DNA from: Porphyromonas gingivicanis JCM 15907
Lineage (GTDB): Bacteria; Bacteroidota; Bacteroidia; Bacteroidales; Porphyromonadaceae
Assembly: GCF_000614585.1 (NCBI RefSeq)
Contig: NZ_BAKX01000010.1
Span: forward strand, 1-48,706
DNA length: 48,706 nt
Direction: 5' to 3'
Shown here piece by piece: positions 18,569 to 27,444 of the stretch. The notes under the pieces are model-generated. The model did no database searches. It was not told the DNA's origin and saw only the letters and a program-made list of their open reading frames with translations. Both the position numbers and the translations under genes were made by a program. Position 1 is the first letter of the stretch; the number at the start of each line of letters is the position of its first letter.

Positions 18569-19124
18569 AAATATCTCTGCTTGTATTCATCAAGCGATAT
18601 ACCTCGGAGGTCTTTGGACGACTGTACAAACTCATCTTCGGGTATCCCAAAGAGTTCCCAGTCGATGTCTAACGCTGGTCGAAGGGCGATAATGAGCATT
18701 CGTACTCGGGAGCATATCGGTTATCCACTTTGTAGGAGAATATAGCCCACTCACTAAGTACGAGAAACCCATGTGCAAAGCCTCGAGGAATGTATAATTG
18801 TTCTTTCTTGATGTCGTCAAGTTTGCGGAGGATATGTTGCCCGAAGTGAGGTGAATCGGGGCGGAGGTCTACTGCTACATCTATGATACTACCATAGATA
18901 CAGCGCACTAGTTTGGCTTGTGGGCACTCGACTTGTAGGTGCAATCCTCGCAGTACGCCTCGCCGTGAGGCCGATTCGTTTTCCTGAACAAACGGTGTGG
19001 AAGAGACTTTTTCGTGAAACTCTTCTTGCCGAAAGGTTTCTGTAAAGTAGCCTCTCTCATCGCCAAAAACTTGCGGAGTTACTACCCATACATCGGGTAT
19101 GTGGAGTGGAGTGTACTGCATCAT
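18565..19124 (-). CDS. rfbC: dTDP-4-dehydrorhamnose 3,5-epimerase (one frame break)
   Basis: Cupin enzyme of dTDP-L-rhamnose synthesis (RmlC). About 186 residues after repair. Motifs: VFGDERGYFTETFR, QENESASRRGVLRGLHLQ with the catalytic His, KLVRCIYGSIIDVAVDLR, and IPRGFAHGFLVLSE. The frame breaks at 18677-18678, where one C gives FDPALDIDWELFG and the end DEYKQRYL. The corrected stop TGA overlaps the next start as ATGA. The other rhamnose genes (rfbA, rfbB, rfbD) are not in the window. It starts 7 bp after porE, so it is co-transcribed with a T9SS gene. Confidence 0.93.
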
Positions 19125-19131
19125 AAGGTGT

Positions 19132-21104
19132 TTATTCTATTACGGTAAACTCGGTGCGTCGATTGAGTTGGTCGCAAATGATTTGTAGCTCCTCACTTTG
19201 TTGGAGAATAAACTCCTCGTTAAGAATCGTTCCCTCGGGTAGTTCTGGGTGTTTTTGATGGAGCTGTGTCGTGATTACTCGAGGGCGACTTTTGCCATAC
19301 CCTTGAGAATGCAAGCGTTCCAAAGCAATACCTTGCGAGGAGAGATAGTCGATAACCGACTGTGCCCTCCTATTAGAGAGGGCTATGTTGTAAGCATCGC
19401 TTCCCTTACGGTCTGCGTGGGAGGCTATTTCTACCGTGATGTCGGGGTTGTCCTTGAGTATTTTGACCATTGTTCCCAAGTCCTTAAGGCTCTCTTCCCT
19501 CAAGGTAGCCTTGTCAAACTCATAGTAGATGTCTTGAAAAACTTCGGATCGGATGCGAGATGCCAATTGAAAATCGATTTGGTAGGAAGCATCTTCCGTA
19601 GCTGGATCTGTCTTGAACTCGGCGTATTGGTTTAGAAAGTCTTCTGCTCCTGCCAGTAGGAGGTAGTTTGTTGCTCCCTCTAAATCAACCACGTAGTAAC
19701 CATCTTCGCGAGAGGAGACTATGATAGGATTTTCAGGTGTATGCTCGCTAACGACGCGTAGTATAGCTCCCGATATAGGATACCCCTCTCGATCGTAAAC
19801 GTATCCCTCTAACTGTGTGATGATAGCATACTGCTTGAAACTAAAAATGTGCGGATAGCCTCGGGCATCACTACGGGAAGAGGAGAAATAACCCTCTGCC
19901 GAAAACTCTTTAGAGGGTGCAGGGTTAAAGGTGATGCCATAGTCGTCTTGTGCTGAGTTGAGGGGAGTTCCCATGTGTGCTACTTGCCACTCTCCAGAGG
20001 GTTGTAGTACCGCTTTGTAGATGTCATATCCGCCCAATCCGATGCGACCATTGGAGGCAAAGTAGAGTGTGCTATCTCCTACCATGAAAGGCTTATTTCA
20101 TCGCCTTGGGTGTTGATAGAGACACCGATGTTGGTGGGCGTTGAGGTTCCTATTTCCTCTGTAGGAATAGTGTAGATATCTTTGCCTCCATAGCCCCCCT
20201 CGCTTACAAAGTAGAGCGTTTTGCCCGAAGCTGAGAGGGCAGGGTGAGCTGCCATTTTGAGTGAATCTTCCCAAATCTTGGCTTCTGAACCTTGGCTCCA
20301 ACCTCCTTCTCCACTCTTAGAAGCTCGGTATATTTTGGCTGTTCTATCGTAGAGGTCATCACTCTCGGCATAGGTATAATAGAGGTTAGCTCCGTCTGGA
20401 GTGATGCAGAGCATCCCTTCGTCCGAAAGGGTATTGACACCTCCGGGTACACTATCCGCCCTTGACCATTTGCCCTGTGCATCTTGGGCTATATAGTAGA
20501 GGTCATTGGGCTTCTCTCCCGTGATGGGGCTATTCTCAAGTTCAGGATTGCGATTGCGTGCCGAAGAGAAGTAAAAGGCCTTGCCATCAGGAGTAAAGGC
20601 TCCTCCAAAGTCGCTCTTAGAAGAGGTGAGTTCTTTAGCCGGACGTACATGTATACGGAAAGGATTGCTCCTCAATGTATGTATTTGTGCCGAGCTTTCA
20701 ACCCCCAAAGAGGCGAAGTAATCGTTCGGAACGACGGAAAGGTACTCTTGAAACCCCTTGCTCCAATCTTTATTTTGCACCGTACTCTGTTGCATTTGAG
20801 CAATGCGTAGCTGAAGAATAGTGTCGGGATATTGATAGTTGCGAGCAGCCAAATAAGCACTTTGCGCCCGCTGTATGTTTCGTGCCAAGCGATAATTTTC
20901 GCCTGCTTTGAAGGCAAAATAGGCTTTTTTCTCAATCTCTTTACGAGGTGTATTGCGGTACAATTTGTCGTAAAGTTGTGCCGCTTGAGCATAGCGACCT
21001 GCTATATGTGCAGTCTCAGCCTCTTTTACTTTGATGGCTTTACAGCCCGAAAAGAGGAGCCATAGTACCATTAAGGGGAGAACTATCTTATAGCTTACAC
21101 CCAT
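19132..21104 (-). CDS. porE: PorE-like T9SS lipoprotein: TPR, beta-propeller, CRD and OmpA domains (one frame break)
   Basis: About 657 residues after repair. The start MGVSYKIVLPLMVLWLLFSGC (Cys 21) is a lipoprotein signal, so the ATG at 21104 is preferred to the longer frame that overlaps queE. Domains in order: TPR-like helices (AGRYAQAAQLYDKLY, FKAGENYRLARNIQRAQSAY), WD40/PD40 propeller repeats (GKAFYFSSARNRNPE, DGANLYYTYAES, SGKTLYFVSEGGYGGKDIY, STLYFASNGRIGLGGYDIY), a carboxypeptidase-regulatory-like fold (EGYVYDREGYPISGA) and a C-terminal OmpA peptidoglycan-binding domain (DITVEIASHADRKGS, NRRAQSVIDYL). This order is that of P. gingivalis PorE (PG1058), a component of the type IX secretion system. 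The frame breaks at 20090, fixed by one C. Confidence 0.9.
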
Positions 21105-21112
21105 ACTCTGTG

Positions 21113-21715
21113 TTATGCTATGCCAATAAGTTTGTGCAGTTGTATGCTTAGCCTCCATTGGGGATGTTGCTTGATGTACTCTATACAGGCACTCAACGCA
21201 AGAGGTCGTTGGGTTATTGTATTCTCATCGGTAGAGAAGATAGGACTCAGAAAGTAGTTTTGTGCTTTAGGCAATTCGTTAATGCGAGGGGGCAAAGGAG
21301 CTTCTGTACCGAACGGAAAACGCCACTCATTGACTCCATTGGGAAAGTTCCTGTGTAGTAGAGACAGGGACTCGGGCTTCGGACTACAAGTTATGTAATC
21401 TAAGTTGGTGGGTACAGGGTGAGTGCCATTGGTCTCAATGCTCTGCCTATATCCCCTTTTATGGAAGTAGTCTACAATCTCTTCGGTAAGATATAGCGAG
21501 GGTTCTCCTCCTGTCCACAATATGTTATGAGCAGGGTAAACCGAGATTGCTGTAGAGAGTTCATCGAGTGTCATCTCTGTGTAGTCTTCAAAGTCTGTGT
21601 CGCAATAGGAACAACGAAGATTGCAGCCCGAGAAACGAATAAATATCATCGGGAGTCCCATTTGTGCCCCTTCTCCTTGGAGCGAGTAGAAAATCTCGTT
21701 GATGTGTAGCTTCAT
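21113..21715 (-). CDS. queE: 7-carboxy-7-deazaguanine synthase (queuosine pathway)
   Basis: Radical SAM enzyme that converts 6-carboxytetrahydropterin to 7-carboxy-7-deazaguanine. 200 residues. The start MKLHINEIFYSLQGEGAQMG and the cluster motif FSGCNLRCSYCDTDFED (CxxxCxxC) are characteristic, as are NILWTGGEPSL and SIETNGTHPVP, with the C-terminal WRLSIQLHKLIGI. The start ATG overlaps the queD stop by 4 bp. It precedes porE by 8 bp, linking queuosine precursor synthesis with a secretion gene in one operon. Confidence 0.95.
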   Translation of the reverse strand: MKLHINEIFYSLQGEGAQMGLPMIFIRFSGCNLRCSYCDTDFEDYTEMTLDELSTAISVYPAHNILWTGGEPSLYLTEEIVDYFHKRGYRQSIETNGTHPVPTNLDYITCSPKPESLSLLHRNFPNGVNEWRFPFGTEAPLPPRINELPKAQNYFLSPIFSTDENTITQRPLALSACIEYIKQHPQWRLSIQLHKLIGIA

Positions 21716-22170
21716 AATTGAGGTAAGCGATGGTAAGAGGCACTACACTTAGCTGTTTCCTCTACACGACAAGCTATGAGCGAGACTTCCGAACCTTTCA
21801 AAAGGTGTGGCCCAAGTTCCTCTACAAGGTAAGAGGCTATCGCCTCTGCCGTAGGGTTGAAAGGTACTACCACAATATCATCGGGTACAATCTCCGAAAG
21901 AGAGGAGAGTAGAGGGTCTTCGCTCCAGAGCATCATTTTGTGATCCCAATGTTCCTCAAGCCACTCACAGAGGAGAGACTTGATAACCCCAAAGTCTATA
22001 ACTCTTCCCAGAGAGTCTACCTGCCGAGCTGAGCATATAAAATGGATGCGATAGTTGTGCCCGTGCAGGTGTCGGCACTTGTGTTCGTGCCCCACAACAC
22101 GATGCCCCATACTAATATCATGGTAGCGCTCTGCTGTCAGTAGAGGTTGATAGTTATTTGTCTGTTCCAT
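21712..22170 (-). CDS. queD: 6-carboxy-5,6,7,8-tetrahydropterin synthase
   Basis: Zinc enzyme (PTPS family) that makes 6-carboxytetrahydropterin from 7,8-dihydroneopterin triphosphate in queuosine synthesis. 152 residues from the ATG at 22170 (MEQTNNY). Zinc-binding His and the catalytic Cys are seen in GHRVVGHEHKCRHLHGHNYRIHF; the later DHKMM and NPTAEAIA segments also fit. The longer start at 22185 would overlap the -7 box (22183-22190), so 22170 is chosen. First gene of the operon. Confidence 0.93.
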   Translation of the reverse strand: MEQTNNYQPLLTAERYHDISMGHRVVGHEHKCRHLHGHNYRIHFICSARQVDSLGRVIDFGVIKSLLCEWLEEHWDHKMMLWSEDPLLSSLSEIVPDDIVVVPFNPTAEAIASYLVEELGPHLLKGSEVSLIACRVEETAKCSASYHRLPQL

Positions 22171-22182
22171 CGTTTCTGTTCT

Positions 22183-22190
22183 CAAAGTTA
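22183..22190 (-). promoter_or_regulatory. -7 box of the queD-to-uvrB operon
   Basis: TAACTTTG on the - strand, ending 13 bp before the ATG at 22170. Its overlap with the alternative start (22185) decides the start in favour of 22170. No clear TTG lies at the usual upstream distance. Confidence 0.5.
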
Positions 22191-22442
22191 CGATAATCTT
22201 CTGTACCTCTTAATAATCCTCTTGCTCTTTTTCTTACAGGCTACTTGAGGCAAAATGTATATCTAATTACATAGAGATAATTGTAGCGGACTCCAGAGAT
22301 ACTTTTCTATTAGAAAAAAAGTGAGCATAGATTATTGTTCAAAATGAAAAAGAGGGAATGCTTTTTGGGGAAGGAGATTTTCGAAGACAAGTCACAAACC
22401 CATTTCATTGTATGAAGAAGGATACAAGATACCATAGAAGAA

Positions 22443-22478
22443 TAACAAAAAAAGGAAGAGCGTTGTATTGCTCCTCCT
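22443..22478 (-). terminator. Terminator of tRNA-Gln
   Basis: On the - strand AGGAGGAGC and GCTCTTCCT pair with one G-U around an 8-nt loop, then a run of T. It lies about 14 bp after the tRNA 3' end. Confidence 0.8.
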
Positions 22479-22491
22479 TTTCCATTACGAG

Positions 22492-22562
22492 TTGTCTCAC
22501 AAGGATTCGAACCTTGACAAACAGAACCAAAACCTGTTGTGCTACCATTACACCATGAGACA
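22492..22562 (-). tRNA. tRNA-Gln (anticodon TTG)
   Basis: 71 nt on the - strand with acceptor arm TGTCTCA pairing TGAGACA, D-arm GGTGTAATGGTAGCAC, anticodon loop TTTTGGT giving TTG, and T-arm AAGGTTCGAATCCTT. CCA is not encoded. It has its own promoter and terminator. Confidence 0.95.
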
Positions 22563-22599
22563 AAACCAAAAGCATACTCCCTCTGTGAGTTTGCGACTG

Positions 22600-22630
22600 C
22601 AAAGGTAGATAAACTTATCGAATTGAGCAA
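22600..22630 (-). promoter_or_regulatory. Promoter of tRNA-Gln
   Basis: TTG (22628-22630) and TACCTTTG (22600-22607) on the - strand with a 20-nt spacer, 38 bp upstream of the tRNA. This is the same arrangement as at 26003-26033. Confidence 0.75.
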
Positions 22631-23048
22631 TACTTTTGGAGGAAATAAACGAATTTCTTTGACAGATAGATTTTCTCCTATTCTCGTAACCTAGTTTTGC
22701 TTTGATGAAACTGACTAAAGGTTGGCTTATGCTATTGATGGAGATTGCTCTGTAATATCGAATTCATTGTGTTACTATGTCAGCCTCAAAGACTATGCTA
22801 TTGCATACTGGTCTCCAATAAGGAAGAGCGTCTCGAATTATTTTACAAGACGCTCTTTAGAATCGTTTTTAGACGGTGTGCACACAATGTGAGACTGTCG
22901 TATAATAATGCCACGAGTGCGTTATTATCGATATTTAGTTGCATTCATAGATTCTATATGCTTCTTTCAGTCTCGTTATTGGTTCCTTTTGACCATCTTG
23001 GAGGGAGATATTTCTAAAATGGTAAAATGCTTTCTAAATGTACCCTTC
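22631..23048. other. Intergenic region after the repeat-bearing lipoprotein gene
   Basis: No gene is supported. A 10-bp perfect hairpin, AAGAGCGTCT (22824-22833) with AGACGCTCTT (22848-22857), lies about 190 bp past the lipoprotein stop and may be its terminator, though no strong T-run follows. A 90-codon open frame (22745-23017, +) has no recognisable character. Confidence 0.45.
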
Positions 23049-24374
23049 TTAGAAATTCCTTTCTAATCCATTGAATAGGTCTACTATTTGGTTATAGCCC
23101 CCTATCAAGTCTCTATTAAAGCCAATGAAGAAATCTCCGCCCTCTTGAGTTAAATAGAGACCATCAAAAGTTTCGGTAATTAATTTGTCTATGGCTTTGT
23201 TTTCAGGATATTTAGAGTGCATTTGCTCTGCCCTACGAGCCATCCATTCAATACAGAACCAGGCAGTCCCATATTGATATAATTCAAGGTATAAATCCCA
23301 AGAACTACGCTCTTTTGGATTAAGAGTCTGTTTATTCTGATTGTAGTACTTTATTTTTCCAGGGAAGTAACCTTTTGCAAATTTGTAGTTATCTGATTGA
23401 TTTTTGTATCGAGGGATTGAGGGTAATGCTGGTAACATTTCCACACGTTTCTGCCACTCTTTTCCTTCTTCAATGTGTTTGTCTATAATCTTGATGCATT
23501 CCTCTTTCGATTTTTCCGACCAGTTTCCAATTTGTATGTGGGGGAAGGTAGATTGATGAGGTATGGTTTTGGGCAAGACTTTTATTTCGCATTGTTGGGT
23601 TTGATTGCTTTCGTTGTCCTTTACTGTTATTTTGGTAATAAGTTTATTGGTGTCAAGCAACTTTACCACGATGCGTTGGGAGTTATCAACGAGCTCTACT
23701 TTGATTTTATTCTTAGCAGATTCTTCTATGCTGATGGTATAGTTGGCATTACCAGAAACAATACCAATTTCTTGAGAAGAGACACCTTTATCAAGGTCAA
23801 AAAGAAGTTCTTTTTGGGATAGAGCAAGAGTAGCTAACTCGCTCACCGTAGCGTGTATAGTAATTTTCTTTTCCCATTTGGTGTCTGTTAGGATTAGGTT
23901 GGCCTCTCCAGCTTTTAGAGCAACTACATTTATTTGCTTATTATCTGTAAGAGAAAGCTGTAATACATCGGCTGGTTGGGCTTCCAGTGTATAGGAGCCA
24001 CTTCCCGATGTGATATTAAATGATGCTCGTTTTTTACTTTCAGAGAGAAGGAGTTTGATATTCTTCTCTGTAAGGTCAATGACTAAGTCTTTCTTATCTG
24101 GGTTATCTGGATTGTCGGGCTTATCTGGGTTATCTGGGTTGTCTGGTTTGTCTGGATTATCAGGTTTATCAGGGTTATCTGGATTGTCGGGCTTATCTGG
24201 GTTATCAGGTTTGTCTGGGTTATCAGGTTTGTCTGGGTTATCAGGTTTATCGGGTTGTATAGGAATACTAGGATTAGGAGGAGTAGGTTTATTGGGTTCC
24301 TGTTTGTCTCGGCATGCTACCAAGGTGAGACCCATTAGAAGTGAAAAGAAGATGCATTTTAAAGTTTGGTTCAT
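23049..24374 (-). CDS. Surface-type lipoprotein with an 18-copy P-D-N/K repeat spacer
   Basis: 441 residues. The N-terminus (CIFFSLLMGLTLVACRD) is a lipoprotein signal with Cys 21. A proline-rich stretch follows, with 18 uninterrupted PDN or PDK tripeptides (residues about 41-94). Two Ig-like beta domains appear next (VIDLTEKNIKLLLSESKK, then ATLALSQKELLFDLDKGV), each with a GSGSYTL/GNANYTI-type strand. A helical C-terminal domain (SEKSKEECIKIIDKHIEEG, WFCIEWMARRAEQ, FFIGFNRDLIGGYNQIVDLF) is not recognised. Bacteroidota lipoproteins of this build are often surface-exposed, with a flexible spacer lifting the domains; that is inference. Frame intact, promoter at 24423-24430. Confidence 0.85.
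   Translation of the reverse strand: MNQTLKCIFFSLLMGLTLVACRDKQEPNKPTPPNPSIPIQPDKPDNPDKPDNPDKPDNPDKPDNPDNPDKPDNPDKPDNPDNPDKPDNPDNPDKKDLVIDLTEKNIKLLLSESKKRASFNITSGSGSYTLEAQPADVLQLSLTDNKQINVVALKAGEANLILTDTKWEKKITIHATVSELATLALSQKELLFDLDKGVSSQEIGIVSGNANYTISIEESAKNKIKVELVDNSQRIVVKLLDTNKLITKITVKDNESNQTQQCEIKVLPKTIPHQSTFPHIQIGNWSEKSKEECIKIIDKHIEEGKEWQKRVEMLPALPSIPRYKNQSDNYKFAKGYFPGKIKYYNQNKQTLNPKERSSWDLYLELYQYGTAWFCIEWMARRAEQMHSKYPENKAIDKLITETFDGLYLTQEGGDFFIGFNRDLIGGYNQIVDLFNGLERNF
24094..24255 (-). repeat. In-gene 9-bp tandem repeat (18 units)
   Basis: Eighteen 9-bp units (forms TTATCTGGG, TTGTCTGGT, TTATCAGGT on +) encode the P-D-N/K tripeptides. Units mostly alternate PDK and PDN, with three extra PDN, suggesting 18- and 27-bp higher-order duplication. 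Gain or loss of units would keep the frame. Confidence 0.95.
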
Positions 24375-24422
24375 TCTGAATTATTCAATTAATTGGTTTT
24401 TCTTATTCTGATATCGAACACA

Positions 24423-24430
24423 AAGTTAGA
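24423..24430 (-). promoter_or_regulatory. -7 box of the lipoprotein gene
   Basis: TAACTTTG on the - strand, 49 bp before the lipoprotein start, identical to the queD operon box. Confidence 0.5.
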
Positions 24431-24652
24431 TTTTTTATTCAGAAGTAGGGGTATAGTGTTGAAAGTAGTAATCTGATTGTGGCTCAAAACGATTTTCTCT
24501 AAGAGGAGGTTTTATTTGGGCTTATTGTGCAATGAACTCGATTGCAACGTTTGAATAAGTCTTGCAAATCTTGCAAAGTTCATTGAAAAAACAGCTCCTT
24601 TGAAGCTCGGACAGTACCTTCTAACCCAATCTTGGAGACTATGCAATGCTAA

Positions 24653-24740
24653 CCATTAACCCTTATAGCTCTAACCCTCTGTGTGAACTTTCAAAACCAT
24701 TATTCCTTTGAAGTAAAAGCATTAATCCTTATTGGATAGT
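24653..24740 (+). repeat. 22-bp-period minisatellite, copy 3
   Basis: Four units at exact 22-bp steps from 24653, 24675, 24697 and 24719: CCATTAACCCTTAT, CCCTCTGTGTGAAC, CCATTATTCCTTTG and GCATTAATCCTTAT, two of them ending AAAA. The unit order is the same as in copies 1 and 4. It lies just past the stop of the radical SAM gene; 24431-24652 holds nothing else I recognise. Confidence 0.8.
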
Positions 24741-24763
24741 GCAGTTAGTCCCTTAAATTCGAC

Positions 24764-25801
24764 CTAATAGTTCAGTTTTTTAGTTGTGTTAGCATCTTTC
24801 TCTTGATACGTATTGTTGGGCATAGCAATAGCCTTTAGGATTTGCTGCAATACTCTCCGTTGAGAGGCGTAGGTATAGAAAGAGGTTGTCCTGAAATCAA
24901 TATCCTCTTTGCCCCAACTCTTGGGCGAAAGATAATAATAGGTGAATTCCTCAAAGAGCATATCTAACTTGCGAGGAGGTTGATGGGTTATTGCCATCTT
25001 TTCTTTGCTGGGACAGAGTAGGGTTATCTTTCTGTCGATAAGTTGCTTTTGTACGGGGGCAATAATTGTTTCGTAGTTGTCAATGAGTTGTTGCATTGAG
25101 AAGTTGTTATAGACAGATTCGCCTATTTTCTGTACGGGGCGTATCTGTACAGTACCAATGGAGTAGGGGGCAATTAGTTGTGGCAGTAGAGTCAAGTCGG
25201 TAAGATTATCCTCATTGAGAGTATAATTGATACGTATTTGTAAGGAGGGATACTGCTTTTTTACTTTGTCGGCGCCCTCCAAGAGGTGGAGGAATTTGTC
25301 AAAACAACCTCGCTCCATTAGATATTCGTAGGTGTTACGAGTTGTTCCGTGCAGAGAGAGCGTCAGTTCATTTAGTCCAGCTTGGGCATAACTCTTAATA
25401 TCTTCGTACGATAGTAGATTCCCATTGGTTATTAGAGAGATAAAAGGTACTTTATATGCCTTTCCCAATTCAATGAGGTGTAGCGTTTCTTTACTAAGAG
25501 TGGGTTCAGCTCCGCAACCTATTTGTAGTCGTAGTGCGTATCCAAAGAGGGAGCGTGCAAAGGCTTCTATTTCCTTTCTATTAAGACTCCCTTTCATCTC
25601 TTTTTGTTTCTCAGGATCGCTGAAGTAGCACATCTTGCATCGAAGGTTACATGCTAATATAGGATCTATATATACTCCGATGTATCTTTTTCGGAGGAGA
25701 TGTAGAGTTGCTAGAATAGCAAACTTCAGTCGGATATTGGCTGATTTGCTCACTTGTGTAGCGATTTTTTGCTTTAGTTTGGTGATAGAAGCCTTTTTCA
25801 T
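24764..25801 (-). CDS. Radical SAM protein of unknown substrate
   Basis: 345 residues. DPILACNLRCKMCYFSD carries the CxxxCxxC cluster motif. GCGAEPTL replaces the more usual GGEP, and LITNGNLL with LTLSLHGTTRNTYEYL follow as in MoaA/PqqE-like proteins. No C-terminal SPASM Cys cluster is seen; a single Cys lies in LLCPSKE. N-terminal 35 residues are basic and may be a membrane-proximal helix. Similar stand-alone proteins occur in Bacteroidales without a known reaction. No peptide or obvious partner gene is next to it. Confidence 0.85.
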   Translation of the reverse strand: MKKASITKLKQKIATQVSKSANIRLKFAILATLHLLRKRYIGVYIDPILACNLRCKMCYFSDPEKQKEMKGSLNRKEIEAFARSLFGYALRLQIGCGAEPTLSKETLHLIELGKAYKVPFISLITNGNLLSYEDIKSYAQAGLNELTLSLHGTTRNTYEYLMERGCFDKFLHLLEGADKVKKQYPSLQIRINYTLNEDNLTDLTLLPQLIAPYSIGTVQIRPVQKIGESVYNNFSMQQLIDNYETIIAPVQKQLIDRKITLLCPSKEKMAITHQPPRKLDMLFEEFTYYYLSPKSWGKEDIDFRTTSFYTYASQRRVLQQILKAIAMPNNTYQEKDANTTKKLNY

Positions 25802-26002
25802 ATCTGTAAAATTATAATTTATTTCATAGTTCCCCGCTCAAAAGTTTCTGTTCGGTCTTTTTTTGATATATCCTAAATAACCTTGTCTTTCTTGTGTTTT
25901 AAAGGGGGAAATAGAGGCTTTGTTTCAAAGAGGTGGAGGAGATAATAATAGGTTATATGGTATTGAATTTCTTGTTTTTGGACTAAAAGCATCTTAATAT
26001 TG

Positions 26003-26033
26003 TTGGATAATCTTGCTAAAGTATATACCTTTG
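26003..26033 (+). promoter_or_regulatory. Promoter of the DEAD-box helicase gene
   Basis: TTG (26003-26005), 20-nt spacer, TACCTTTG (26026-26033); 21 bp before the start codon. Same spacing and -7 sequence as the tRNA-Gln promoter. The rest of 25802-26002 shows no feature. Confidence 0.7.
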
Positions 26034-26054
26034 TGGCATTAATATAGGGGTAAA

Positions 26055-27444
26055 GTGGACTTTTTTGACTTTGATTTAGAAGATGCTGTATTGGATGGGT
26101 TAGAAGCGATGAACTTTAGAACCCCTACGCCCATACAGGAGGCAGCCATCCCACCTCTCCTTGAGGGGCGAGACTTACTCGGATGTGCCAGACGGGTACA
26201 GGTAAAACAGCAGCTTATCTTTTGCCTATTATCAATAGGATTTATCTTGGAGAGTTTAGAGAAGACTCCATAAAAGCCATTGTTATGGCACCAACTCGTG
26301 AGTTGGCTCAGCAAATAGATCAGCAAATAGAGGGTTTTGGTTACTATCTTTCTATATCATCTACGCTATTTATGGGGGAACTGATGGTGTAGTTTGGGCG
26401 CAAACGCAGCGAAGTTTGGAGAAAGGCACCGATATCGTTGTGGCTACTCCTGGGCGTTTGATATCTATGCTTAACCTCAATGTGGCGGATATTTCAAAAA
26501 CTGCCTATTTCGTTATTGACGAAGCCGATAGGATGCTCGATATGGGTTTTTATGAAGACATTATGAACATCTGTCGTTTGTTGCCTAAGCAGTGTCAGAT
26601 GGTACTCTTCTCAGCCACTATGCCTCCAAAAATAGCAACCTTGGCAGAGATGATATTGAAAGATCCTGTTCGGATAGAACTTTCTGTTTCGAAGCCTCCT
26701 ACGACTATAAAGCAGTATGTCTCCCTTTGTTATGAGGAGCAGAAGTTGGCTGTCGCCAAGAAGCTATTTTCTAATGGAGAATTTATACCCAAGGGGGCGA
26801 AAACAGTACTCTTTGCTTCTTCTAAATTGAAAGTACATCAACTGACGCAAGCACTCAAAAAGGAAAAACTGAGTGTGGCTGAAATGCACTCTAATCTTTC
26901 GCAGTCGGAGCGTGACCAAGTAATGCGCCAGTTCAAAACCAATGCTTTTGATATTCTTGTCGCTACTGATATCGTCGCCAGAGGTATTGACATAGACGAT
27001 ATAGAGTTAGTTGTAAACTATGATATGCCTCGAGACCCCGAAGATTATGTTCATAGAATAGGGCGTACAGCACGAGGAAATTCTGAGGGAGGAATGGCTT
27101 TTACGCTCGTAACGGAACGAGATTTGCCTGCTTTTTATGCATTAGAACACTTCTTAGGCTATGCTGTTGCGCAACTTCCTATCGATGAGTCGTTAGGAGC
27201 AGTACCTCTCTATGCACCCCAGCAAAGGGGTAAGTCTTCGCAGCGTAGGCAGAGACGAAAGAAAGTCTCTACTCATTCGCAGTCTTCTAAAAAGACATAT
27301 CCTTCTGAAAGAGAGCCGAAAAAAACAGAATCTATACAAAAAAAAGAGGCGAAAAAGACGACTTCCGCCCGAAGAAGACCCGTTCGCCATCGACGTAAAA
27401 AGGACTTGACGAATAAAAACCATGAAGAACAAAACAACAAATGA
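26055..27444 (+). CDS. DEAD-box RNA helicase, RhlE-like (two frame breaks)
   Basis: ATP-dependent RNA helicase, about 463 residues after repair. Start is GTG at 26055 ([20 protein letters not shown]), then the Q motif ([20 protein letters not shown]), motif I QTGTGKT, Ia [36 protein letters not shown] basic, Lys/Ser-rich tail ([16 protein letters not shown] and onward) is typical of RhlE-type proteins and probably binds RNA. The frame breaks at 26188 (expected LLGCAQTGTGKT, one C) and about 26364 (expected [11 protein letters not shown], one base). Overlaps or nearly abuts the ROK gene. Confidence 0.92.

Noticed and set aside
18351..18820. Two overlapping short frames on the minus strand (18351-18650, 18632-18820)
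   Set aside because: Out-of-frame shadows of rfbC and the FAH-like gene; the repaired frames explain the DNA.
22745..23017. 90-codon + strand frame in the gap after the lipoprotein
   Set aside because: No recognised domain, runs through a hairpin, and has no promoter or start context.
24010..24411. 133-codon frame with a long LSG repeat opposite the lipoprotein
   Set aside because: Antisense reading of the 9-bp repeat; the sense frame has a lipoprotein signal and Ig-like domains.
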